A program made the position numbers and the translations under genes. 64,000 bases of DNA from Bradyrhizobium yuanmingense (GTDB lineage Bacteria; Pseudomonadota; Alphaproteobacteria; Rhizobiales; Xanthobacteraceae), in contig NZ_JARFML010000008.1 in NCBI RefSeq assembly GCF_029167105.1, positions 124,001-188,000 on the forward strand, read 5' to 3'. This document shows, piece after piece, positions 16,490 through 25,287 of this stretch. A model generated the notes under the pieces. That model did no database searches. It was given only the letters and a program-made list of their open reading frames with translations, and was not told the origin of the DNA. Position 1 is the stretch's first letter. Every line of letters starts with the position of its first letter.

Positions 16490-16499
16490 ACAATCTGTA

Positions 16500-18431
16500 T
16501 CACTCCGCAGCCTCCGCCATGTGCCCGTGCCCGCCGAGGTCCACCACCCGCAGCGACGTTCGCACCCGCTGCGTGGTGCCGTCCTGGAAGCGGATCACGG
16601 TGTCGACGGGGATGTCGGAATCGCCGCGGTAGATGGCGTCGATGATGCCGGCGTATTTCTCGTTGATGACGCCGCGGCGGACTTTCCTGGTCCGGGTGAG
16701 CTCGCCGTCGTCGGCGTCGAGCTCCTTGTAGAGCAGCAGGAAGCGCGAGATGCGCTGTGCCGGCGGCAGCGTGGCGTTGACGGTCTCGACCTCCTTCTGC
16801 AGCAGGGCGTAGACCTCCGGCCGTGAGGCGAGGTCGCTGTAGGTCGTGAAGGAGAGGCGGTTCTTTTCCGCCCATTTCGAGATGATGGAGTAGCGGATGC
16901 AGATCATCGCCGCGAGCGCGTCGCGGCCGGCCCCAAGCACCACGGCTTCGGCGATATAGGGCGAGAATTTCAGCTTGTTCTCGATGAATTGCGGCGAGAA
17001 GCGCTCGCCGCGGGAGGTCTCGGCGAGATCCTTGATGCGGTCGATCACGACGAGTTGGTGGTTGGCGTTGAAATAGCCGGCGTCGCCCGAGCACATCCAG
17101 CCGTCCTTGATGTCGGCGACGCTGGCCTCGGGGTTCTTGTAGTAGCCGAGGAACATGTTAGGGTGCCGCACGACGATCTCGCCGACGCCGTGGACGTCGG
17201 CATTGTCGATCCGGATCTCGACATTGTCGGCCATCGGCACACCCGTCGTATCGGGGTCGACCTTGCCCTCGGGATGCAGCGTATAGGCCCCTAGCAACTC
17301 AGTCTGGCCGTACAGGGTGCGCAGCGGCACGCCCATGGCCTGGAAGAATTTGAAGGTTTCGGGGCCGAGCGCCGCGCCGCCGGTCGCGGCCGAGCGCAAC
17401 CGGGTGAAGCCGAGGCGATCGCGCAGCGCGCGGAACAGGATCGCGTCGGCAAAGCCCGAACGCTTGCCCTGTTCGAGCGCGGCAAGGCCCGACTTCATGC
17501 CGATGTCGAACAGGCGCTGCTTGAAGGGCGTCGCGTCCATCACCTTGGCACGGACGTCGGCGGCAATGGATTCCCAGACGCGGGGCGCGAACAGCACGAA
17601 GGTCGGGGCGATCTCGCGCAGATCGTTCATCATCGTGTCCGGCTCTTCGACGAAGTTGATCTTCATCCGGCAGAGCAGACCTTTGCCGAGCACGTAGACC
17701 TGCTCCATGATCCAGGGTAGCGGCAGCACCGAGACATATTCGTCATCGGGACCCTTGGGGTCGAAGGCGAGATAGGTCGCGCAATGGCCGAGCACGCGGC
17801 CGGCGGCGAGCATCGCGAGCTTCGGATGCGAGGTGGTGCCCGACGTCGTGCAGAGAATCGCGACATCCTCGCCCTCGGTGGCATCGACCAATCTGTCGTA
17901 GAGCTCCGGCTCGCGTGCGGCGCGGGCGCGGCCGAGCTCGGCGAACTTCTCCGCCGGCATCAGGCGCGGGTCGTCGTATTTCCGCATCCCGCGCGGATCG
18001 GAATAGATGATGTGCTTCAGCTTCGGCACGCGCTCGGCAAGGATAAGCAGCTTGTCGACCTGCTCCTCGTCCTCGGCGAAGACGAGCTGCGCCTCGCCAT
18101 AGTTGAGGAGATAGGAAGCTTCCTCGTCCAGGACGTCGCGATAGAGCCCGAGGCTGAGGCCGCCAATCGCATGCGTCGCAACTTCTGCCGCGACCCAGTC
18201 GGGCCGGTTGTCGCCGATGATGCCGATGACATCACCGCGGCCCAGGCCGAGCTCGATGAGGCCGAGCGCGAAATCGCGCACGCGGGCCTGATAGTCGTTC
18301 CAGGTGAAGATGCGCCAGAGCCCGAGATCCTTCTCGCGCATTGCGATCTCGTTGCCGTGCTCCCTGGCATTGAGCCGGAGCATCTTCGGATAGGTGTCGG
18401 CCTGCGCGACGCGGCCCGCATAATCCATCAT
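16500..18431 (-). CDS. long-chain-type acyl-CoA synthetase (AMP-forming)
   Basis: A 643-residue ANL-superfamily enzyme expected to activate a carboxylic acid to its CoA thioester. The phosphate loop is CTTSGTTSHPKLAM, followed by PLPWIMEQVY, the TGGAAL region, LYGQTELLGAYT, and the CSGDAGYF plus VIDRIKDLAETSRGE hinge. A basic C-terminal TRKVRR segment matches long-chain FadD/FACS proteins. It overlaps livG by four bases (ATGA), so it is coupled to transport. The likely job is trapping the imported acid as a CoA ester. Confidence 0.88.
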   Translation of the reverse strand: MMDYAGRVAQADTYPKMLRLNAREHGNEIAMREKDLGLWRIFTWNDYQARVRDFALGLIELGLGRGDVIGIIGDNRPDWVAAEVATHAIGGLSLGLYRDVLDEEASYLLNYGEAQLVFAEDEEQVDKLLILAERVPKLKHIIYSDPRGMRKYDDPRLMPAEKFAELGRARAAREPELYDRLVDATEGEDVAILCTTSGTTSHPKLAMLAAGRVLGHCATYLAFDPKGPDDEYVSVLPLPWIMEQVYVLGKGLLCRMKINFVEEPDTMMNDLREIAPTFVLFAPRVWESIAADVRAKVMDATPFKQRLFDIGMKSGLAALEQGKRSGFADAILFRALRDRLGFTRLRSAATGGAALGPETFKFFQAMGVPLRTLYGQTELLGAYTLHPEGKVDPDTTGVPMADNVEIRIDNADVHGVGEIVVRHPNMFLGYYKNPEASVADIKDGWMCSGDAGYFNANHQLVVIDRIKDLAETSRGERFSPQFIENKLKFSPYIAEAVVLGAGRDALAAMICIRYSIISKWAEKNRLSFTTYSDLASRPEVYALLQKEVETVNATLPPAQRISRFLLLYKELDADDGELTRTRKVRRGVINEKYAGIIDAIYRGDSDIPVDTVIRFQDGTTQRVRTSLRVVDLGGHGHMAEAAE

Positions 18432-19252
18432 GCCGCGCTCTCCTGCGCCGGAGAGGCATCATCGGGATCGACCAGCACTTCGTCCTCTTCGCCGAGATAG
18501 GCACGCCTGACGTGCGGATCGGCGAGCACTGTCGCCGGATCGCCCTCGGCGATCTTCTTGCCGAAATCCAGCACCATGACGCGGTGGGAGATGTCCATCA
18601 CCACGCCCATGTCGTGCTCGATCATCACCACCGTCATCCCGAACTCCTCGTTGAGATCGACGATGTAGCGGGCCATGTCCTCCTTCTCCTCGAAGTTCAT
18701 GCCGGCCATGGGCTCGTCGAGTAGGATCAGGCGCGGCTCCAGCGCCATGGCGCGGGCGAGCTCCACGCGCTTGCGCAGGCCGTAGGAGAGGGTGCCGGCG
18801 GTGGCCTTACGCACCGACTGCAGATCGAGGAAGTCGATGATCTCTTCCACCTTGCGGCGGTGCTCGAGCTCCTCCTTGCGCGCGCCGGTGAGCCAGTACA
18901 GCGAGCCCGTGAGGAAATTGTTCCTCAGCAGGTGATGGCGGCCGACCATGATGTTGTCGAGCACGCTCATGTGGTGGAATAGCGCGAGATTCTGGAAGGT
19001 GCGGCCGATGCCGAGTGAGGCGCGGGCATTCGGCGTCAAGCCGGTGATGTCGCGGTCCTGATAGAACAGCTGGCCTTCGGTCGGCTTGTAGCGACCGGAA
19101 ATACAGTTCACGATCGAGGTCTTGCCGGCGCCGTTGGGGCCGATGATCGAGAACAGCTCGCCTTCCCTGATGGCGAAGCTGACGTCGGTCAGCGCGCGGA
19201 CGCCGCCGAATCGTAAGGACACGCCGCGCACTTCGAGACTGGTAGCCACCAA
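18428..19252 (-). CDS. livG: Liv-type ABC transporter ATP-binding protein (LivG)
   Basis: A 274-residue ATPase with Walker A GPNGAGKTS, the LivG-typical ARLGIGRTFQN-like segment (ASLGIGRTFQNLALF), signature LSYGLRKRVELARAMA (LSYG in place of LSGG, usual in LivG) and Walker B LILLDEPMAGM. It is the first gene of the operon. The divergent Crp/Fnr gene begins about 330 bases away, and the shared intergenic region has two strong dyads. Confidence 0.92.
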   Translation of the reverse strand: MVATSLEVRGVSLRFGGVRALTDVSFAIREGELFSIIGPNGAGKTSIVNCISGRYKPTEGQLFYQDRDITGLTPNARASLGIGRTFQNLALFHHMSVLDNIMVGRHHLLRNNFLTGSLYWLTGARKEELEHRRKVEEIIDFLDLQSVRKATAGTLSYGLRKRVELARAMALEPRLILLDEPMAGMNFEEKEDMARYIVDLNEEFGMTVVMIEHDMGVVMDISHRVMVLDFGKKIAEGDPATVLADPHVRRAYLGEEDEVLVDPDDASPAQESAA

Positions 19253-19464
19253 ACGAATCCCTCCCGGTGATGGCGCTTGATTGGCGCTCTTCCGTTCCTG
19301 TCAGGCGATCCTAGTACGGTCGTGCCGGCCAGACCATGCAGCTATTGGTCTCGACCGGACCGGCGCCACCTTCGTTCCCGTGAGGGATCAAAAGCCGCAT
19401 CGCCCGAGGTGGTCCTCAATAGGGGAAAGCGCTATTTTGAAATGTCTCCGGCCTGACAATTCTG

Positions 19465-19479
19465 CGACAAAGTTTGTCG
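19465..19479. promoter_or_regulatory. perfect dyad CGACAAA-G-TTTGTCG, possible operator
   Basis: Two 7-base arms are separated by one base. The dyad is about 105 bases before the Crp/Fnr start and about 213 bases before livG. It is also part of a larger stem of 9 of 10 matching bases, so an RNA hairpin is an alternative. Confidence 0.5.
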
Positions 19480-19526
19480 GGCCGAGCGGGTCTTCATCTT
19501 TCGTCGGATGGATGGCCGAAGCGATT

Positions 19527-19543
19527 CTGTTGCAGTGCAACAG
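19527..19543. promoter_or_regulatory. perfect dyad CTGTTGCA-G-TGCAACAG, possible operator
   Basis: A 17-base perfect palindrome with 8-base arms ends 40 bases before the ATG of the Crp/Fnr-type regulator. Position and symmetry suit a regulator binding site, possibly autoregulatory. The sequence does not match the classical TGTGA-N6-TCACA Crp site, so the binding factor is unknown. Confidence 0.5.
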
Positions 19544-19583
19544 GAGCATGGGGTGACAGAACGGTGCGGCTGGCTTCGAGATC

Positions 19584-20264
19584 ATGATTTCAGAGGATCA
19601 TCTGAAGCGCATTGCCGCCTGGTCGCGTGAGCTCACACCAGCCGAGATCGAGGTTGCGCGCGCCGGAATCACGGAACGGTCCTACGGGACCGGCGAGAGC
19701 GTGTTCATGCGCGGTGATATCTTTGCCTATTGGGCCGGCATGGTGGGCGGCCTTGCCCGCATGGGCGGGGTCTCGCGCGACGGCAAGGAGACCAGCCTTG
19801 CCGGGCTGACGGCAGGGGCCTGGTTCGGCGAGGGCAGCGTGCTCAAGAACGAGCCGCGCCGCTACGATGTGGTCGCGCTGCGCGACAGCCGCATCGCGCT
19901 GATGGAACGCAGCGCCTTCATGTGGCTGTTCGAGAACAGCGTCGGATTCAACCGCTTCCTGGTGCGCCAGCTCAACGAGCGGCTGGGCCAGTTCATCGGC
20001 ATGCTCGAGGTCAACCGCACGCTCGACGCCACCGCGCGCCTCGCCCGCAGCATCGCCTCGCTGTTCAACCCGATCCTCTATCCGGAATCGACCGCGCATC
20101 TGGAGATCACCCAGGAGGAGATCGGCGCGCTCTCCGGCATGTCCCGTCAGAATGCCAACCGCGCGCTGAACCGGCTGGAGAAGGAGGGGCTGCTGCGGCT
20201 GGAATATGGCGGGGTCACGATCCTCGATATCGCGCGGCTCGGGAGCTACGGGGAGGAACGATGA
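19584..20264 (+). CDS. Crp/Fnr-family transcriptional regulator
   Basis: A 226-residue regulator. Residues about 20-120 form a cyclic-nucleotide-binding-like beta barrel (GTGESVFMRGD, GAWFGEGSVLKNEPRRYDVVAL), and residues about 150-215 a Crp-type winged helix (TQEEIGALSGMSRQNANRALNRLEKEGLLRL). No Fnr-type cysteine cluster is present, so it is not an iron-sulfur oxygen sensor. It is divergent from the Liv/acyl-CoA synthetase operon, which makes it a candidate regulator of that operon. Its stop overlaps an ATG of a short reading frame ahead of the AraC gene. Confidence 0.9.
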   Translation: MISEDHLKRIAAWSRELTPAEIEVARAGITERSYGTGESVFMRGDIFAYWAGMVGGLARMGGVSRDGKETSLAGLTAGAWFGEGSVLKNEPRRYDVVALRDSRIALMERSAFMWLFENSVGFNRFLVRQLNERLGQFIGMLEVNRTLDATARLARSIASLFNPILYPESTAHLEITQEEIGALSGMSRQNANRALNRLEKEGLLRLEYGGVTILDIARLGSYGEER

Positions 20265-20296
20265 TCTGCGCATTCCCGGTGCTTCCGTGCTCATAG
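20261..20296 (+). CDS. possible 11-residue leader reading frame before the AraC gene
   Basis: ATG at 20261 overlaps the previous stop (ATGA) and has an excellent GGGGAGG upstream, but the frame ends after 11 codons (MICAFPVLPCS). The AraC frame, in another phase, opens across the same bases. Either this is a leader peptide that couples translation, or it is a coincidence and the AraC gene has a poor start. Confidence 0.3.
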   Translation: MICAFPVLPCS

Positions 20297-20994
20297 AGTT
20301 CGACCATCGCGCGTCGGATTCGCCTTATGTCGAGCGGGTATGGCGCAGCCGGAGCCGGCGTGGCGGCTCGTTCCTGTCGATGGCCGAGGGAAATATCGAG
20401 CTGGTGGTCACCAGGCTCCCGGAGTTTTTGGCGGTGACGCTCCGAGGGCCGGTCACCCGCGGGACATTCGTCGAATGTCCCGCGAACGGCGAATGGCTCG
20501 CGATCCGGTTTCGGCTGGGAACCTACCTGCCGCAGATACCGACGAGCGCACTGATCGACCATCAAAACATGCAGTTGCCGGTGCTGCCCAACGGCCGTTT
20601 TCTGTTTTCGGGTCTGAGCTGGGACATTCCAGGCTACGACGATGCGGAAAGTCTCGTCGCTCGCATGGCGCACGCCGGTGTCATCGCACGCAGCCACGCG
20701 ACCGATGCGGCGATCGACGGCGACGTCGACTGGATGAGCCGGCGTTCGGTTCAGCGCCACTTTCGCCGCGTTACGGGCATGACGTTCAGCAGCCATCAGC
20801 AGATCCAGCGGGCGCGTCGCGCCGCGGCCTTGCTGGTGAGCGGCAGCTCCGTTCTCGACGCGACATCGGGCGCCGGCTATTTCGATCAGGCCCATCTTAC
20901 CCGCTCGGTCAGGCAACTGATCGGCATGACGCCTGCGCGCCTCTCGCGCGAGCGGCCGCAATTGTCGTTTTCATACAAGACGACCACGTCCTGA
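20287..20994 (+). CDS. AraC-family transcriptional regulator
   Basis: About 235 residues when started at GTG 20287 (VLIEFDHR). The C-terminal third has two helix-turn-helix units typical of AraC/XylS proteins: RSVQRHFRRVTGMTF and the VLDATSGAGYFDQAHLTRSV region followed by IGMTPARL. The N-terminal part is a ligand-sensing domain of unknown specificity. No good ribosome binding site precedes GTG 20287; the strong one belongs to the 11-codon frame at 20261. The open frame extends upstream to 20206, inside the Crp/Fnr gene. Confidence 0.8.
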   Translation: MLIEFDHRASDSPYVERVWRSRSRRGGSFLSMAEGNIELVVTRLPEFLAVTLRGPVTRGTFVECPANGEWLAIRFRLGTYLPQIPTSALIDHQNMQLPVLPNGRFLFSGLSWDIPGYDDAESLVARMAHAGVIARSHATDAAIDGDVDWMSRRSVQRHFRRVTGMTFSSHQQIQRARRAAALLVSGSSVLDATSGAGYFDQAHLTRSVRQLIGMTPARLSRERPQLSFSYKTTTS

Positions 20995-21055
20995 CCGCAA
21001 TATGCCTGGATCGCTCCGGCCGCGCTGGTGGAGCGAACATCGGAGGAACGCTGCG

Positions 21056-21274
21056 GTGAGTTTCAAGGCCTATCTCGACAATATCCAGGCCAAGACCGGC
21101 AAGAGCCCGGACCAATTTCGCAAATGGGGCAAGGACCGGGGTTTTTCGACCGGGGCGGGATTGGCGGCCGGCGTGAAAGCGGGTGCCATCGTGGCCGCGC
21201 TCAAGGACGAGTTCGGCCTTGGCCACGGCCATGCGATGGCCATCGTCGCCCTTCTCAAGGGGAAGGCGTCGTAG
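21056..21274 (+). CDS. DUF4287 domain protein
   Basis: A 72-residue protein starting at GTG with GGAGGAACGC upstream. It begins SFKAYLDNIQAKTGKSPDQF and ends with LGHGHAMAIVALLKG, the typical layout of DUF4287 proteins. The function of the domain is unknown. It directly precedes the DoxX-like gene, with the stop touching the next start. Confidence 0.85.
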   Translation: MSFKAYLDNIQAKTGKSPDQFRKWGKDRGFSTGAGLAAGVKAGAIVAALKDEFGLGHGHAMAIVALLKGKAS

Positions 21275-21685
21275 GTGATGACGATGTCCAAGTCGAGACA
21301 TGTGGCCGGCTGGGTCATGAGCGGGCTCGTGATTGCCTTTATGCTGTTTGATGCCGGGATGAAGCTCGTCCCGCTGGACGTCGTGATCAACGCGACCGCC
21401 GAGCTCGGCTATCCCCCGTCGGCCGATCTGGCGCGCGCGCTGGGCGTGGTGGCGCTGGCCTGCACCGCGCTCTACGCCCTCCCGCGAACGGCCGTGCTCG
21501 GTGCGATCCTGCTGACCGCCTATATGGGCGGCACCGTGGCGGTTCACTTGCGGGTCGGCAACCCGCTCTTCAGCCATATGCTTTTCGGCGTCTATCTTGC
21601 TGGTCTTGCCTGGGGCGGTCTCTATTTGCGCGATTGGCGGGTGGCGGCGTTGCTTCCGCTAAGATCGCCGCCGGTGGAGGTCTGA
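21275..21685 (+). CDS. DoxX-like small membrane protein
   Basis: A 136-residue protein with four hydrophobic segments (GLVIAFMLFDAGMKL, the ALGVVALACTALYAL region, LGAILLTAYMGGTVAVHL, LFGVYLAGLAWGGLYL), as in the DoxX/DUF6653-like families. Starts at GTG 21275, ATG 21278 or ATG 21284 are all possible; AAGGGGAAGG lies upstream. It follows the DUF4287 gene directly, suggesting a two-gene unit. Confidence 0.8.
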   Translation: MMTMSKSRHVAGWVMSGLVIAFMLFDAGMKLVPLDVVINATAELGYPPSADLARALGVVALACTALYALPRTAVLGAILLTAYMGGTVAVHLRVGNPLFSHMLFGVYLAGLAWGGLYLRDWRVAALLPLRSPPVEV

Positions 21686-21704
21686 CGTCGTTGCGGGGAC
21701 GCCG

Positions 21705-22967
21705 TCATCGCGCATTGGCCGGCGCGTGCACCGGCCACAGGTCGGCGCGCCAGCGGATCGCGATTGCCAGCATCGCCACGAATCCTGCGCCGGCATAGAG
21801 CGAGCCCGTCGCGGAATAGCCGATGACGTCGATCAGGCTGCCGGCCGCGAGCAGTCCGATCGGCAGGCCATAGATCACCATCATGCGCACGCCCATGACA
21901 CGGCCGCGCAGATGTGCGCTCGCAGTGCGCATCAGGATGACGGCAGCCGAGATCATCGACATGCTCTGGGCGATGCCGGCGAGGACGAGGCAGGCCATCG
22001 CCACCGGCATCGTCCTGACCTCGACGAACACCAGCAGCATGGCGTACCAGGCCAGCGTTGCGCCGATCAGAAGCCGGGCAATGCGTACGCCGCTGACCAG
22101 GCTGAGCGTGATGGAGCCGATCAGCGAGCCGACGGCGAAGCTCGCCGAGAGATATCCGAGGCCGGTCTGGTCGGTGTGAAAGATCTCCCGCGCGATGTAG
22201 GGCAACAATCCGCCCGTGAAAGGAAATGCGGTGAGATTCGCCAGAAAAGCGACGCACAGCGCCGCGCGCATTGCCGGACCGTTCCAGGCATAGACGATCC
22301 CCTCTTTGAGGTCGCCAAGCAGCCGCGTAACGGTGTGGCTGCTTGCGGTAAGATCGCTCGTGGTGACGGTCCTTTTCGGCCGGGTCAGGCAGAGCATGAG
22401 AAGCGCTGCCGTGAAGTAAAGGCAGGCGATCGCCACATAAACGAGGCCGATACCGAGCACGGCGAACAGCCCGGCCCCCGTCAACGCTCCGGCAATGCGC
22501 GCGCTGTCCTGGGTCGTGCGCGCAACGCTGATGGCGCCCACCAGCTGCTCGGCCGGCATGATATCGGCGAGCAGCGCGCCGCGAACGCCGAGATCGGAGG
22601 GGCGGATCAAGCCCATGATCGTGACGATGATCATGACGCTCAGCGGCGACAGATGACCGCTCAGCGCCAGGACCATGATGGTCGACGACAGCGCCGTATA
22701 GGCAAGGCGCATGACGACCAGAAGATCGCGATGGCCGATCCGGTCGCCGATCATGCCGAACACGGGCGCGACCAATGTTCCGACGAACTGGAGTGAAGCC
22801 AGCACCGTGAGCAGGAGCACCGAGCCGGTCTCGACGATGACGTACCAGCCGAGCACCAGCGTCTCGACCTCGAAGGCCCAGGAGGTGAGCAGATCGGACG
22901 GCCACTGGAAGCGGTAGTTGCGGATGCGGAATGGCGCGAGCGCCGAAGGTCGTGCAGTGGCGCTCAC
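21705..22967 (-). CDS. MFS transporter (DHA3/MFS_3-type)
   Basis: A 420-residue major facilitator with about 12 spans. N-terminal FRIRNYRFQWPSDLL and the loop GMIGDRIGHRDLLVVMR (motif A) fit the DHA3-like exporter group that includes enterobactin and macrolide exporters. It is convergent with the DoxX-like gene and divergent from nothing nearby. Substrate unknown; export of a small metabolite or drug is likely. Confidence 0.85.
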   Translation of the reverse strand: MSATARPSALAPFRIRNYRFQWPSDLLTSWAFEVETLVLGWYVIVETGSVLLLTVLASLQFVGTLVAPVFGMIGDRIGHRDLLVVMRLAYTALSSTIMVLALSGHLSPLSVMIIVTIMGLIRPSDLGVRGALLADIMPAEQLVGAISVARTTQDSARIAGALTGAGLFAVLGIGLVYVAIACLYFTAALLMLCLTRPKRTVTTSDLTASSHTVTRLLGDLKEGIVYAWNGPAMRAALCVAFLANLTAFPFTGGLLPYIAREIFHTDQTGLGYLSASFAVGSLIGSITLSLVSGVRIARLLIGATLAWYAMLLVFVEVRTMPVAMACLVLAGIAQSMSMISAAVILMRTASAHLRGRVMGVRMMVIYGLPIGLLAAGSLIDVIGYSATGSLYAGAGFVAMLAIAIRWRADLWPVHAPANAR

Positions 22968-23091
22968 AACGCGATGACGCGTGTCACGGCGATTTCCTTA
23001 ACCTTGTTGTTTCTTCTTGCTGTGGCGCAACCTAACGCTGGCGATGCCGGTGTCAATCGCAGCCGCCGCAGGCCGCCCCCGCGCTCGGCTC

Positions 23092-23934
23092 TTACCTCGC
23101 TGCGCTGGCCGCTTTCCTGTCGGCCAACGCACTTGCCATGGCCGAGATCAGAGGACGCATGAAATAGGCTTCGTCGGCGGGCGAGACGTCGGTGCGCAAG
23201 CCATGGGCTGCGAGCTCGCCGGAAACGGCCGGGCCGACCGATGCGATCAGCGTGCGTTCGAGACCTGTGCGCAGCTTCGTCTCGCTGCCACGCGCCTTGG
23301 CAACCTCGATCAGCCGGCGGACCTGGCCGAGATTGGTCAGCGCGATCGAGTCGACGCGTCCCTCCGCCATGTCGTCAATGGCGGCGACGATGTTGGCATC
23401 GGCAGCCTTGGAATCGTAGACGTAGGGCAGCACCGTATCGACGGCGGCGCCTTGCGCGGCCAGCGCGCCGGTCAGCGCGCTGTGATCCTTGTCGGGATAG
23501 AGCTGGAGACCGAGGCGCCGCCCCTTCAGGTCGAGCCTGGCCAGCATCTCGATCACGCCTTCGGTGGTCGGCTTCTCCGTGGTCTGCTGCGTCTCGAGGC
23601 CGATCTCGCGCAGCGCCTTGCCCGGCTTCGGGCCGCGGGTGAACTTGCGCGCCTGGGCGAGCGCCGCGACAAGGGCAGCGTCGAGCCCGCGGGCGCGGGC
23701 GAGCTTCATGATGCGGCGCAGGCCTTCGCCGGTCATCAGCACGAGATCGTCGAAGGGCTTGTCGATGGCACGGCGGATCCAGGCCTCGACTGGAGCCGGA
23801 TCCGGCGCATCATGGATGGTGAACATCGGGCATTGCACGACCTCGGCGCCTTGCTCGGCCAGAAGCTTGGAAAACTGCGCCTCCTCGCGCGTTTCCAGGA
23901 TCAGGATGCGGTAGCCGTTCAAGCGGTCGGCCAT
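23092..23934 (-). CDS. uroporphyrinogen-III synthase-like protein (HemD/HEM4)
   Basis: A 280-residue protein of the HEM4 fold, which closes hydroxymethylbilane to uroporphyrinogen III in haem and cobalamin synthesis. Supporting segments are the N-terminal [23 protein letters not shown] arrangement, [36 protein letters not shown] and [18 protein letters not shown] at 23934 has GGAG upstream. No hemC or hemA is adjacent, and sequence identity among HemD proteins is low, so it may be a HemD paralogue. Confidence 0.78.
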   Translation of the reverse strand: MADRLNGYRILILETREEAQFSKLLAEQGAEVVQCPMFTIHDAPDPAPVEAWIRRAIDKPFDDLVLMTGEGLRRIMKLARARGLDAALVAALAQARKFTRGPKPGKALREIGLETQQTTEKPTTEGVIEMLARLDLKGRRLGLQLYPDKDHSALTGALAAQGAAVDTVLPYVYDSKAADANIVAAIDDMAEGRVDSIALTNLGQVRRLIEVAKARGSETKLRTGLERTLIASVGPAVSGELAAHGLRTDVSPADEAYFMRPLISAMASALADRKAASAAR

Positions 23935-24075
23935 GGCTGTGCTCCGTTGAGAATTCGCAATTGTCCGTTCATCCTGACTCCGCAGCTGGGATTGGCGCAA
24001 GGGCGGGTCGGTGCTAGAGCAGGGCGCAATCCGCTGGATCGTTCCGCTGCACAAACCTTCATCAAGAGCCGAGCC

Positions 24076-24939
24076 TTGCCCGACCATCAATACGTCCTGA
24101 CCCTGTCCTGTCCGGATCGCCCAGGCATCGTCTCGGCGGTCTCGACGTTTCTCGCTCATAACGGACAGAACATCCTCGACGCCCAGCAGTTCGACGACGT
24201 CGAGACCAAGAAGTTCTTCATGCGGGTGGTGTTCACAGCGGCCGATCTTGCCGTGGAACTCGCGGCATTGCAGACCGGCTTCGCCGCGATCGCCGAGCGT
24301 TTCGGCATGGAATGGCAGATGCGCGACCGCGCTGCGCATCGCAAGGTGATGCTGCTGGTGTCGAAGTCCGATCACTGCCTGGTCGACATCCTCTATCGCT
24401 GGCGAACCGGCGAATTGCCGATGATTCCGACCGCGATCGTCTCCAACCACCCACGCGAGGTCTATGCCGGGCTCGATTTCGGCGGCATCCCCTTCCACCA
24501 TTTGCCCGTCACCAAGGAGACCAAGCGCGAGCAGGAGACACAGATCATGGATCTCGTCGGCAAGACGAAGACCGATCTGGTGGTGCTCGCCCGCTACATG
24601 CAGATCCTGTCCGACGATCTCTCGGCAAGGCTGTCAGGGCGCTGCATCAACATCCACCACTCGTTCCTGCCGGGTTTCAAGGGCGCCAAGCCCTATCACC
24701 AAGCCCATGAGCGCGGCGTCAAGCTGATCGGCGCCACCGCGCATTACGTCACGCGCGATCTCGACGAGGGCCCGATCATCGACCAGGACGTCGAGCGCAT
24801 CAGCCATCGCGACACGCCGGAAGATCTGGTCCGGAAAGGCCGGGACATCGAGCGCCGCGTGCTGGCACGGGCCATCCGCTACCATCTCGACGACCGCGTC
24901 ATCCTCAACGGCCTCAAGACGGTGGTGTTCGTGGATTAG
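24076..24939 (+). CDS. purU: formyltetrahydrofolate deformylase
   Basis: A 287-residue enzyme that hydrolyses 10-formyl-THF to formate and THF. An N-terminal ACT domain ([20 protein letters not shown]) is followed by a formyltransferase-like catalytic domain with [28 protein letters not shown], the [19 protein letters not shown] active-site block and the aspartate in [18 protein letters not shown] context. TTG at 24076 is the best start, giving the family's usual beginning PDHQYVLTL; the frame stays open further upstream without motif support. It is divergent from the HemD-like gene. Confidence 0.92.
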   Translation: MPDHQYVLTLSCPDRPGIVSAVSTFLAHNGQNILDAQQFDDVETKKFFMRVVFTAADLAVELAALQTGFAAIAERFGMEWQMRDRAAHRKVMLLVSKSDHCLVDILYRWRTGELPMIPTAIVSNHPREVYAGLDFGGIPFHHLPVTKETKREQETQIMDLVGKTKTDLVVLARYMQILSDDLSARLSGRCINIHHSFLPGFKGAKPYHQAHERGVKLIGATAHYVTRDLDEGPIIDQDVERISHRDTPEDLVRKGRDIERRVLARAIRYHLDDRVILNGLKTVVFVD

Positions 24940-25002
24940 CGAGTGGGGAGTAGCGAATGGAAGAGGGATATATTCGCCACTGCCTATTCGCCATTCGCTT
25001 CC

Positions 25003-25287
25003 TCAGCGCCCCGCGCCAGCCGATGTCGTCCCCGCTGCACCCTTCTGCGCCTGCTCTTCCTTCTCGCGATCCGCGGCCGGCAGCAGACGCTTGCGTTCGC
25101 GCTCCTTCATGTAGGCGTCGTATTGCGGCGTGCCCGGTCGCGGCGGAGCATCGGCGGGCAGGCCGCCGGCCCATTGCGGGACGTAATCGCCCATGCCGGC
25201 GGAGAGTTTTTCGTTAACCGTCCCGCAGCCGGACAGCCCCGCGGCGAGCGCAACGAGGACGAGGACGGAACGAAGAGTCTTGGGCAT
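25003..25287 (-). CDS. small predicted lipoprotein
   Basis: A 94-residue protein with a lipoprotein signal: hydrophobic stretch then LSGC lipobox with Cys at 21. The mature part is short, Pro- and charge-rich (YVPQWAGGLPADAPPRPGTP, KERERKRLLPAADREKEEQAQKG) and is probably anchored to a membrane. No function is recognisable. ATG at 25287 has only a weak ribosome binding site. It is convergent with purU. Confidence 0.75.
   Translation of the reverse strand: MPKTLRSVLVLVALAAGLSGCGTVNEKLSAGMGDYVPQWAGGLPADAPPRPGTPQYDAYMKERERKRLLPAADREKEEQAQKGAAGTTSAGAGR

Larger units (their letters stand above)
19253..19583. promoter_or_regulatory. divergent regulatory region between livG and the Crp/Fnr gene
   Basis: No gene is supported here. 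It holds two perfect dyads listed separately (19465-19479 and 19527-19543). The first lies inside a larger imperfect repeat, GGCCTGACAA paired with TTGTCGGGCC. Promoters for both genes should lie here, but I could not assign hexamers with confidence. Confidence 0.5.

Noticed and set aside
19388..19585. 65-codon minus frame between livG and the Crp/Fnr gene
   Set aside because: No ribosome site; it runs through both dyads and starts inside the regulator's start codon.
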